Part shown: in pieces, positions 8,047 to 15,247 of the stretch
How positions within the stretch are numbered: position 1 is the first letter of the stretch
Layout: the number at the start of each line of letters is the position of its first letter
NCBI GenBank assembly: GCA_027365835.1
Contig: DAHXLU010000018.1
Location: forward strand, 1-26,351
Reading direction: 5' to 3'
DNA length: 26,351 nt
From: JAJZMA01 sp021850405
GTDB taxonomy: Bacteria > Chloroflexota > Dormibacteria > Aeolococcales > Aeolococcaceae
Notes under the pieces: generated by a model
Told to the model about the DNA's origin: nothing
The model's input: the letters and a program-made list of their open reading frames with translations, nothing else
Databases searched by the model: none
Position numbers and translations under genes: made by a program

Positions 8047-9504
8047 TCAGGAGCGGGAAAAGCTGAAGAGTCCGCCACGCTTTCGCTTGCGGCTGTCTGA
8101 AGGCGCTGCCGGAAATGGGGTGCGCGGGGCAGCGGCTTCTTCCTCTGGCAGGTCTGGCAGGTCGACAAACTGCTGTGCCAGTGTGCGTACTACCCGGGAC
8201 GACTGGGAGGTGGGGTTGGAGAGGATCAGCGGGCTGCCACGGTTGACCGACGCCGGGATCATGATGTCATAGGGAAGCTGGACGGCAGCCTGGCGTCCAA
8301 GTGCTTCTTCGACTGAGGCCTTGTTGAAATCAGAGTTGGCTTCTGGCCGGTTGAGTGCCAGGATTATCCCGTCTGCCCCAACCTTTCCTGCAAGGGTGGG
8401 CAGGAGCCGCTGGGTTGCCCGCACGCTGGGGTCTGACATGCTGGTTACTACTACAACGTTGTCCGACGCCTCGAGTGCTGCATGCGTTTCTGGAGTGTAG
8501 TGGGCGTCGGTGTCCACCAGCACAACGTCATATCTCTTGCCTACCGCACGCAGCAGCTCGGTAATGGCTGCAGTTCTCTGCTGGTCTACAAGGGGCATGT
8601 CGGGGGGAGCAAGCAGGACAGCAACACCTCCCGGGCCCTGTACCGCCACATCCGCAAACCGCTCCGGGGCAGAAAGACAGTTGAGCAGGTTGTGCTCACT
8701 CTCGAGCCGGGTCTGCAGCCCTATGTCCCCGCCATGGACAGCAAGGTCTATCAGCGCCACCTTCTTGCCGCTGTCCCTTGCAATGAGGAGGGCCAGGTTG
8801 ACTGCGATCATGGTCTTGCCCACCCCTCCCTTGGCAGACATGATGGAGATGATCCCTCCACGCCGTCGTATCTGGGGTGGAGTGGCCCGGCCCGTTTTTT
8901 GCGCGCCCACCTCTTCTGCTGGCTCAGGAGGGACATCTGGAGTTTCCCTTACCCCACCAGCAGTTAGCGCCTCAAAGGCGGATCTTTCGGCTGGGGCGGA
9001 GGGCTTGCCCTTGCGGGGAGCTGGCTTCTGTTCAGCTGCCGCGGTGTCTCCAGCATCCCCTCCAGCTGCATCTGGCGCCGGGAAGGCAACGAGATTACCC
9101 TCTCCCGTGGGAGCCAGGGTTGGAGCTGCGTCTCCGCCGGCAGCGCCTGTGACCTCCTCTATGGCTGCGACCAGGGTTGCTGCTGACACCGGCTTGACCA
9201 GATAGCGGACCGCCCCTGCCTTTCTGGCTTCGGCCTCCGCTGCCTGTGGATCTTCGATACCGGTGAGTATCACTTTTATGTCGGGAAATTCACGGGCGAT
9301 AAGCTCGCATGCCCGGATCCCATCCATGACCGGCAGCTCCCGGTCCATAAGGACCACGTCAGGGTGCAGAGACCTGGTTTTTGCCACCGCTGCCTCGCCG
9401 TCCTGGGCGGCCCCGCATGTGTTTACCCCCTCAATGTGGCTGAAGAGCCGTTCAATGTTGGCCACCACTGACGGCGCATCGTCAACCACCAGCACCCGCG
9501 TCAT
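8047..9504 (-). CDS. Response regulator fused to ParA/MinD-type ATPase (CpaE-like)
   Basis: A 485-residue two-domain protein. Receiver domain at residues 1-120: acidic pair D8/D9, phospho-acceptor D54 (VVLMDRELPVMDG), T81 and K104 (YLVKP). Then comes an Ala/Pro/Glu-rich linker to about 212. The deviant Walker A ATPase starts at about 217 with SAKGGVGKT (signature Lys 225 and Lys 230), followed by VALIDLAVHGGDIG. The C-terminus is basic and ends KRKRGGLFSFSRS. This REC+MinD plan is that of CpaE/TadZ, which places tight-adherence pili at a pole, but no pilus gene is nearby, so another localisation or partitioning role is possible. All catalytic residues are present. The ATG at 9504 has only GGATAG as a weak ribosome site, shared with the 4847 gene. 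Confidence 0.88.
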   Translation of the reverse strand: MTRVLVVDDAPSVVANIERLFSHIEGVNTCGAAQDGEAAVAKTRSLHPDVVLMDRELPVMDGIRACELIAREFPDIKVILTGIEDPQAAEAEARKAGAVRYLVKPVSAATLVAAIEEVTGAAGGDAAPTLAPTGEGNLVAFPAPDAAGGDAGDTAAAEQKPAPRKGKPSAPAERSAFEALTAGGVRETPDVPPEPAEEVGAQKTGRATPPQIRRRGGIISIMSAKGGVGKTMIAVNLALLIARDSGKKVALIDLAVHGGDIGLQTRLESEHNLLNCLSAPERFADVAVQGPGGVAVLLAPPDMPLVDQQRTAAITELLRAVGKRYDVVLVDTDAHYTPETHAALEASDNVVVVTSMSDPSVRATQRLLPTLAGKVGADGIILALNRPEANSDFNKASVEEALGRQAAVQLPYDIMIPASVNRGSPLILSNPTSQSSRVVRTLAQQFVDLPDLPEEEAAAPRTPFPAAPSDSRKRKRGGLFSFSRS

Positions 9505-10033
9505 GGCTTGCTATCCATGTTGTTGCGCCTTCCGGCCCCGCCCGGTGCTGTCACTGTCCATCAGGTCAGTTTAGCCTACTTTGGGACCACAATAGCGCTG
9601 GCGCTGGCGCAGTGTTTCTGGCGCTCCAGCGGCAAGAGACCCCTGCCTTTCCAACCCCTTTCCAGGTGGCCCATGGCGCTCAGTCCCCGGCGCGGTCGTG
9701 CTCTTCTGCCTTGCCAGTGTTTCGCAACAGTTATCCTGTGTACCCTGCGAGCTGGAAAGCCGTGCAGGGGCAGCACATTGCCTTATGCGTTGCTGCCTGT
9801 TTTGCTTCACTTTTCACCGTTTTTGTGGTTGCCGTTTCCATGCTGTGGGTACGCATGGAGAGCGTTGCATTGCAGGTATACACGTGGCTCTGGCAGAAGC
9901 AGGAAAATTGTGCGGGCTGCTGTGCATTTTGGGTGTGCCCGGACCGTAGGTACAGCGTGCTCGCACATTGAGATATCTGCTTTCCGGTACAATAACAGCC
10001 TGTCACAGATGTAGCGAGGTTTGAGTAGCGTTT
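9505..10033. other. 529-base divergent intergenic interval
   Basis: Separates the REC-ParA gene (leftward) from the DUF5132 operon (rightward) and must hold both promoters. Overlapping ORFs of 60-168 codons exist in several frames, but none has a good ribosome site; the most protein-like stretch contains one hydrophobic segment around 9780-9860. I see no repeat or RNA signature. The best promoter element is the -10 box at 9988-9993. Confidence 0.5.
9988..9993 (+). promoter_or_regulatory. Putative -10 box for the DUF5132 operon
   Basis: TACAAT, five of six matches to TATAAT, 40 bases before the first ATG of the operon. TTGAGA at 9968-9973 is only 14 bases upstream, shorter than the usual 16-18, so a -35 element is uncertain. 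Confidence 0.35.
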
Positions 10034-10336
10034 ATGGACACAGGGCGGATTGCACGTAGCGTGGGCACTGGAGTTGGGCTGGGCGTGGGCCTTGGGATGG
10101 TTGCAGGGGTTGTGGCCCTTATGAATGTTGGGGGCTTTCGTCCCATAGCCAGGGGGGCAGTCAAGGGGGCGATAGCGGCCCGTGAGCTGGCCCTTGGTGT
10201 CGCTGCTGAGCTAAAGGAGACTGGGGAAGACATCTACCATGAGGCAAGAGCTGAGCGGGAGGTGGAGCGTGCCGCCAGGGAGAGCCATGAAGCAGCCCTG
10301 GAGCACAAGACCATAGTCATACCAGGCGGCCGCTGA
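10034..10336 (+). CDS. DUF5132-like small membrane protein
   Basis: A 100-residue protein with a glycine-rich membrane helix (about residues 10-32), then the block GGFRPIARGAVKGAIAARE, then a charged amphipathic helix rich in Glu and Arg. Helix, GG-RP-A-KG motif and acidic helical tail are the pattern of DUF5132, proteins usually encoded next to HMA-domain proteins and P-type ATPases. The gene context here agrees fully. Its stop TGA overlaps the next gene's ATG by one base (TGATG at 10334-10338), so translation is probably coupled. The role is unknown; an accessory subunit of the transporter is plausible. First gene of the operon. Confidence 0.68.
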   Translation: MDTGRIARSVGTGVGLGVGLGMVAGVVALMNVGGFRPIARGAVKGAIAARELALGVAAELKETGEDIYHEARAEREVERAARESHEAALEHKTIVIPGGR

Positions 10337-10872
10337 TGCCACGGGCTGCTGTTACTCACGCGGTCCCGGGCCGTCTGCGGGTGCGCATGGAGGATTTCAC
10401 CCCAGCCCAGCGCCGCGCGGCGCTTGCCGCCCTGGAGGAGCTGGCGGCAGCTGAAGGGGTATCGAAGGTTACGACCGATAGTGAGCGGGGCTCTGGGCTG
10501 GTCGAGTTCGACCCCGACAGGCTGGATCTGGAGTCGGCAGTGGATCTGGTCAAGGAGGCGCACGAGGCGTTCGCGGATGTTGCACCTCCTGGGGTAGCCC
10601 GTGTTGTCGACAAGTCTGCCAGCATTGTGGCGGGGGAGATCCAGCAGCGGTTCACGGCTGTAGACGATGAGGTGCGCCGCGCTACCCATGGAGCTGTGGA
10701 CCTGAAGATGCTGGTACCACTGGGGCTGGGTGCACTGGCTATCCGGCAGCTGGTGCGGACAGGACCTCTCGTGGAGACAATGCCCTGGTACATGCTGGCG
10801 TACTACTCTTTCGACACTTTCGTGAAGCTGCATGCACCGCAGGGTTCGGCTGGCCGCACCGCTAGGGGATAG
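10336..10872 (+). CDS. HMA-like domain membrane protein (ATPase partner)
   Basis: A 178-residue protein. The N-terminus has HAVPGRLRVR at residues 8-17, the first strand signature of the HMA_2-like ferredoxin fold, but without the CxxC metal-binding pair of ordinary heavy-metal domains. A variable middle leads to a hydrophobic C-terminal part (about 128-170, MLVPLGLGALAIRQL... then a second short segment). It overlaps the DUF5132 gene by one base. It is followed almost at once by the P-type ATPase, whose own N-terminus carries the sister motif TPGRVRLR. The pairing suggests that it docks with or regulates the ATPase. Full length, no oddities of frame. Confidence 0.7.
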   Translation: MPRAAVTHAVPGRLRVRMEDFTPAQRRAALAALEELAAAEGVSKVTTDSERGSGLVEFDPDRLDLESAVDLVKEAHEAFADVAPPGVARVVDKSASIVAGEIQQRFTAVDDEVRRATHGAVDLKMLVPLGLGALAIRQLVRTGPLVETMPWYMLAYYSFDTFVKLHAPQGSAGRTARG

Positions 10873-10874
10873 CA

Positions 10875-12977
10875 CTGGCCCCCCGACTTTCCGTCCTGCC
10901 TCCGCCGAGCCCGGACCTGCATTGTACGGTCGTCAATGCCACTCCAGGCCGCGTGCGATTGCGGCTGCGCCATCAGGTACCTATAGACGGATTTCTCGCG
11001 CGCATGCGTGCCCATCCAGGGGTACGCACGGTGCGCTACTCGCCCGCCAACAACAGTCTGGTGCTGGAGCATGAGCAGGACTGGACCCTTGCAGATCTGC
11101 TCGAGCTGCCAGAGGCCGATGTAGCTGCCCCCGCAAAGACAGGTGAGATTGACGATTCCCGGGAGGTGGGCAAGGCTCAGATGGTTCGCTCCTTTATGGT
11201 CCCGGCTGTCGCCATGGTTGCTGGCTTTCTGAATCTTGTCCCGCTTTCTACACCTGTGCTGGCAGTCTGTGCCGCGCCGATACTGAGGCGCGGAGTCCGC
11301 TCGCTGGTATCAAGAAAGCTGACGATCGACGTTCTGGATTCAGCCGCTGTGGTGCTGCTCCTCTCAACCGGCGATATCGTGGCCGCTGGCCTCAGTGTGG
11401 GCCTGATTGAGACCGGTGAACGGCTACGGGCCCAGGCCCAGGGCAGGGCCCGGCATGTGCTGCGCGGCTGGATGGGGGGTGACAGTCGTGGCGTACGGGT
11501 GCTGGAGGAGGGTTCTGAGCCGAGGAAGCCACTTGCAGCTGTCCCGATCGGGGCGCTTGCTGTCGTCTATGCCGGTGAGACCATCCCAATAGATGGGCTT
11601 GTGGTCTCTGGCAGTGCCAGTGTGGATAACCGGACCTGGACGGGAGAGCCGTACCCGGTGCTGGTCGAGGAGGGGGCATCTGTGCTGGCTGGAGGGATGG
11701 TTGTGGACGGCCGCCTTGTTATCTCGGTTACGGCCAAGGGGGAAGACACCCGTGCAGGACGGCTGGCAGCCGCACTCGAGGATGCCATTGCGGCCAACAC
11801 GCGCATTTCGGACATGGCGCGCTCAGTGGCCGACCGGTTTGTGGCGCCACTGCTCCTTCTGGGCGGAGGAGCGTTCCTGGTGACGGGAGATGTGCGCCGG
11901 CTGGTCTCGATTCTCATCGTCGATTATGGTACTGGCATCCGGATCGCGATCCCCACATCGATACTTACCTCAATGATCCAGGCTGCCAGACAGCAGATTC
12001 TCTTCCGGAGCGGAAACGCCATGGAGCAGCTGTCTACAGTAGACACCGTCATCTTTGACAAGACCGGCACCCTTACAACCGGTAGACCAGCAGTCACCGC
12101 GATAGATCCGGTTGCGCCCTGGAGCGAGGAGCAGGTTCTGGCGCTGGCTGGAGCAGCTGAGGGTCACCTCCCCCACCCCATTGCGCGTGCCATCCGCCGG
12201 CTGGCGCGCAAGCGTGGCCTTGGCCTGTCGGAGCCGACCGATGTCAAATATCACAATGGCGGCGGAGTGGAAGCGCTTATAGACGGCTACAGGGTGGTTG
12301 TGGGGGAGCGAAGGCTGCTGCTTGCTGCCGGGATCCCATACCCCGATATTTCGGCCGAGGATGCATCGGTGGTGGCCATCGCCATAGACGGCAGGTTTGC
12401 CGCCTTTATCGAGCTGCACGACAGCGTGCGGGCCGATGCAGTTGCCGCCATGGCTGCCTTGCGGGAGCGGGGAGTGCAGCGGCTCTGGCTGGCGACCGGG
12501 GACCGGCCAGCTGCGGCTGAGGCAGTGAGCCGCAGGCTGCATCTGGATGGATTTACGGCAAGAATGCTGCCTGAAGACAAGGCGCGTCTCGTGCGGGAGA
12601 TGAAGGCAGACGGCAGGAGGGTGGCGCTGGTTGGAGATGGCATCAATGATGCAGCTGCCATGGCTGAGGCGGATGTTGGAATTGCTGTCGCCCGCGGTGC
12701 AGAGCTGGCCCGGGAGACAGCCGATGTACTGCTGGCAGCAGAGGATCTCATGCTGCTTGCCCAGGCGATGAAGATCTCCCAGGCCGCCATGGCGCTGGTG
12801 CGGCAGAATATTGCACTTGTGGCAGGACCAAACACGGTTGCACTGGGTATGGCAACAGCTGGCATGCTACCGCCTCTGGCGGCAACGGTGGTGAACAATG
12901 GCTCAACGCTCCTTGCAGGTGCGAATGCCTTGCGGCCGCTCTATGCAGGTCGCCCTCTGGCAACCAGCAGGCCGTAA
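10875..12977 (+). CDS. P-type ATPase, heavy-metal-like, without the Cys-Pro-Cys motif
   Basis: A transport ATPase of about 700 residues. Present are the actuator TGEP loop (WTGEPYPV), the phosphorylation site DKTGTLT, the HP motif of metal ATPases (LPHPIARAIRR) and the hinge GDGINDAAAMAEADVGIA. Eight membrane segments fit the P1B plan. The TM6 motif is DYGTGIRIAIP where Cu/Zn/Cd pumps have CPC or SPC, so the usual ligand cysteine is missing. No CxxC is seen at the N-terminus. Start: the first standard codon is GTG 10953, but the frame is open back to a stop at 10863 and that reading completes the HMA-like motif NATPGRVRLRLRH. CTG 10875 sits 6 bases after AGGGG (10864-10868), 2 bases past the previous stop, and I propose it as the start. 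Cargo unknown. Confidence 0.85.
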   Translation: MAPRLSVLPPPSPDLHCTVVNATPGRVRLRLRHQVPIDGFLARMRAHPGVRTVRYSPANNSLVLEHEQDWTLADLLELPEADVAAPAKTGEIDDSREVGKAQMVRSFMVPAVAMVAGFLNLVPLSTPVLAVCAAPILRRGVRSLVSRKLTIDVLDSAAVVLLLSTGDIVAAGLSVGLIETGERLRAQAQGRARHVLRGWMGGDSRGVRVLEEGSEPRKPLAAVPIGALAVVYAGETIPIDGLVVSGSASVDNRTWTGEPYPVLVEEGASVLAGGMVVDGRLVISVTAKGEDTRAGRLAAALEDAIAANTRISDMARSVADRFVAPLLLLGGGAFLVTGDVRRLVSILIVDYGTGIRIAIPTSILTSMIQAARQQILFRSGNAMEQLSTVDTVIFDKTGTLTTGRPAVTAIDPVAPWSEEQVLALAGAAEGHLPHPIARAIRRLARKRGLGLSEPTDVKYHNGGGVEALIDGYRVVVGERRLLLAAGIPYPDISAEDASVVAIAIDGRFAAFIELHDSVRADAVAAMAALRERGVQRLWLATGDRPAAAEAVSRRLHLDGFTARMLPEDKARLVREMKADGRRVALVGDGINDAAAMAEADVGIAVARGAELARETADVLLAAEDLMLLAQAMKISQAAMALVRQNIALVAGPNTVALGMATAGMLPPLAATVVNNGSTLLAGANALRPLYAGRPLATSRP

Positions 12978-13085
12978 CCGCACCTGGCCATGGTGGAGAG
13001 CCGAACTTCCTGTATGCCAGTTCGTTCATCCTCTCAGATGGTGCCAGCCCACCCCAGCGAGAGGCCGCGCAGTGCAGTGGGCAAT

Positions 13086-13118
13086 AAAAAAGGGGGCAGC
13101 ATTGCTGCCCCCTTTTTT
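13086..13118. terminator. Bidirectional intrinsic terminator
   Basis: A6, then GGGGGCAGC-ATT-GCTGCCCCC, then T6. The 9-base-pair GC-rich stem has runs on both sides, so it works on both strands. It ends the ATPase operon and the convergent basic-tail membrane protein gene, whose stop is 24 bases away. Confidence 0.95.
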
Positions 13119-13141
13119 CACTGTGACCTGTGGTGGCTCGC

Positions 13142-13600
13142 CTACTCGGTGGTTGCAGCTGCCGCCCTGCGCCCACGACGGGCAGTTGTTGCCCGGCGGG
13201 CTGTCCGGCCGCGGGTTGCCGTAGCAGCAGCGGTGCGCCGGGAGGTGGTGCGGCGGGTCCTGGTTGCGGCGGCAGCACGGCGTGTCGTGGTGCGCGCAGC
13301 TGCAGGACGGGCTACGGCTGTAACGCGCCGCGTGGTGCGCCTGCCTGTGCCACGACGGCGACGAACCGGTGTGCGGGGTGTCGCCTCTTCTCCCTCTTCG
13401 GAGGCATTGGCCCGTGTGCGGGTGGCTGTTCTCTGTGTCTTCTTGTGGAGCATGCCGTTCTCGCTCAGGTTTGCATGCACGAATGGAATTGCAGCCAGAG
13501 CAATGGCAAACGGTGCTTCGACAACTTCCACAACAGCCAGCGCTGCAGTGCCGCCTATAAATAGCCAGCCTTCACGCGAAGGCATACGAAACTTGGCCAT
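13142..13600 (-). CDS. Membrane protein with histone-H1-like Arg/Thr/Ala tail
   Basis: A 152-residue protein in two contrasting halves. Residues 1-48 hold one or two hydrophobic helices (GWLFIGGTAALAVVEVVEAP, then FAIALAAIPFV). Residues about 70-152 are almost only Arg, Thr, Ala, Val and Pro (VRRRRGTGRRTTRRV and many similar units), like eukaryotic-type H1 tails of bacterial nucleoid proteins. The ATG at 13600 has a perfect AAGGAG 6 bases upstream; the 20 codons further up are not needed. The tail may bind nucleic acid or another polyanion at the membrane; this is inference. Single gene, with the terminator at 13086-13118. Confidence 0.75.
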   Translation of the reverse strand: MAKFRMPSREGWLFIGGTAALAVVEVVEAPFAIALAAIPFVHANLSENGMLHKKTQRTATRTRANASEEGEEATPRTPVRRRRGTGRRTTRRVTAVARPAAARTTTRRAAAATRTRRTTSRRTAAATATRGRTARRATTARRGRRAAAATTE

Positions 13601-13662
13601 ATTTTCTCCTTGAGCAAAGTTGATCAATTGACCTATTGTGGCAGAGTGGGAGGGGGGCACGT

Positions 13663-13676
13663 ATGCGCACGCGCAT
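13663..13676. promoter_or_regulatory. Operator-like palindrome upstream of the basic-tail gene
   Basis: ATGCGC-AC-GCGCAT, a perfect 6-base inverted repeat 62 bases upstream of the 13600 start, in the gap between two minus-strand genes. A second palindrome, TTGATCAA, lies nearer the start (about 13619-13626). Either could be a repressor site. No regulator gene is adjacent. Confidence 0.3.
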
Positions 13677-13768
13677 GTACACTGCTTTTGGGACTGCAGA
13701 TGGGTTGATGCGTGCCTGTACGGCTTTCCCTGTCTGGCCTGCTACAGGCTGCACCCTTTGTCATATCG

Positions 13769-15223
13769 TTAGCGTAGTCCAGCCGGGTTGTCCAGTACCG
13801 GTGGAAAGTTGATTCGCGCATCCCAGGATCCCATTGCAGACTTTGCATAGAGAATGCAGAAGGCTGCCGCAAGACTGGCCACAGCCATTGGAGTCAGGGA
13901 AACTGGTGAGATATGGAAGGGCCACACCATTGGCAGCAGCAACATTGACGCGAGCGCCAGGTTGGGATAAAAGCCCTGCGGGACTCTTGCACGTGCAAGC
14001 AGCAGGGTGAGGGCAATGATGGCAGCAACGAGCCCCCCGGCTGCCGGGACAGTAAAAAACAGCAGCATGAGCACAAGGCACAGACCTATTGCGATACCAA
14101 GCAGCCGGTTGGTAATGAGGGCGGCGTTGCGTCCAACTACTACTGCCAGGAACGGCAGCAGCATGATGTCGTCATTGGGGTGAGCATACGGCGTTGCCAG
14201 CATCCAGACGGTCATTCCTGCTCCCACGGTGAGCAGCACCCTGGTCCGCTGCGGGAGCACCTGCAGTGCCTGGGATCTGGCCCCAGTTATACATACAGCT
14301 GCCACTGCGACAACACCTGCAAGCGCGATCCCAATTGTGGCATAGCTGGAGAACGCAAATGGCTGGAAGAGTCCTGAGAGTCCGGCTATGTCGGGCTGGA
14401 CAGTTTCTATCCCTTTGCCAAAAAGGATCAGGTGCTTCAGGAATGCAATTGTGGAGCCGGGCATGGCAGCCTCTCCAATCCCCATCAGAACCATGCCAAC
14501 GGCGACCGATGCCAGCAGGAAGCGGCGGAATTTCTGCCAGTCGGGAAGGAATGACGTCGCAATGAGAAAGGGCAGCGGCCAGAGAAGGTCGGGTTTTATC
14601 ATTACTATCGCCATCACCACAGCCGTGGCCAGCCACCGCCCGCGGGCTGCCAGCAGGACTGCTCCACATACTCCACCCAGAAGAAAGAAATCCAGCTGCC
14701 CTGAGAAGAAGCCCAGCAAGGAGATCCAGGAGAATGCAGCCAGTCCTGCCCACACTGGTGCAAGCGCCCATCCTGTCTTGCGAAGCAGGAGCCAGAGGAG
14801 GAAGAATCCTGATCCTGCTCCCAGGGCAGAAAAGAGTGCAAATGCGCCCCAGAACGGCAGAAATGTGAAAAGCCCCAACGCAAGTGCGACAACAGGTGGG
14901 TTCACGTAGTCGTCCAGGGAGGGCTGCACATGGCGATAAAAGTCGGCGTGCTGTTCGGCACGGTGGATGAGTGCAGTCGCGTACGGGTTGCCGCCGTGGA
15001 GGGCTATGCCTCCAGCAGCATAGAAGACGCGCCAGTCATCTGCCAGGCCGTATGGCTGGGGAGGAAACATTCGCTCAAATGCAAATGCAGCAAAAGCCAG
15101 CACGAACGCCACCAGTATTACTGCTGCCCAGAGGGGGCGGTTTTCTGGCGGGGCAATCTTCTCCCCGGGCTGGCTGCGGCCGGTGTCTGCTTCTGCCCTG
15201 GCAAGTGCCTCTTCTTCCGCCAA
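13769..15223 (-). CDS. GT87-type polyprenyl-phosphate-mannose-dependent glycosyltransferase (DUF2029)
   Basis: A 484-residue polytopic membrane protein with about ten to twelve hydrophobic helices. After the first helix the block DWRVFYAAGGIALHGGNPYA matches the GT87 signature, where an acidic residue in the first outer loop is catalytic. GQLDFFLLG and VMIKPDLLWPLPFL also fit. Relatives are mannosyltransferases that use polyprenol-phosphate sugars outside the membrane for lipoglycans. Acceptor and sugar are not shown by the sequence. Start is TTG 15223, 7 bases after AAAAGGGG. It lies 24 bases behind the MFS gene on the same strand, likely co-transcribed. Confidence 0.82.
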   Translation of the reverse strand: MAEEEALARAEADTGRSQPGEKIAPPENRPLWAAVILVAFVLAFAAFAFERMFPPQPYGLADDWRVFYAAGGIALHGGNPYATALIHRAEQHADFYRHVQPSLDDYVNPPVVALALGLFTFLPFWGAFALFSALGAGSGFFLLWLLLRKTGWALAPVWAGLAAFSWISLLGFFSGQLDFFLLGGVCGAVLLAARGRWLATAVVMAIVMIKPDLLWPLPFLIATSFLPDWQKFRRFLLASVAVGMVLMGIGEAAMPGSTIAFLKHLILFGKGIETVQPDIAGLSGLFQPFAFSSYATIGIALAGVVAVAAVCITGARSQALQVLPQRTRVLLTVGAGMTVWMLATPYAHPNDDIMLLPFLAVVVGRNAALITNRLLGIAIGLCLVLMLLFFTVPAAGGLVAAIIALTLLLARARVPQGFYPNLALASMLLLPMVWPFHISPVSLTPMAVASLAAAFCILYAKSAMGSWDARINFPPVLDNPAGLR

Positions 15224-15247
15224 TGTCTGCCCCTTTTCCGCCTCTCC

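Noticed and set aside
9612..9971. Plus-strand ORF with one hydrophobic segment in the divergent interval
   Set aside because: No ribosome site, Cys/Trp-rich unnatural C-terminus and overlapping ORFs of equal length in other frames.
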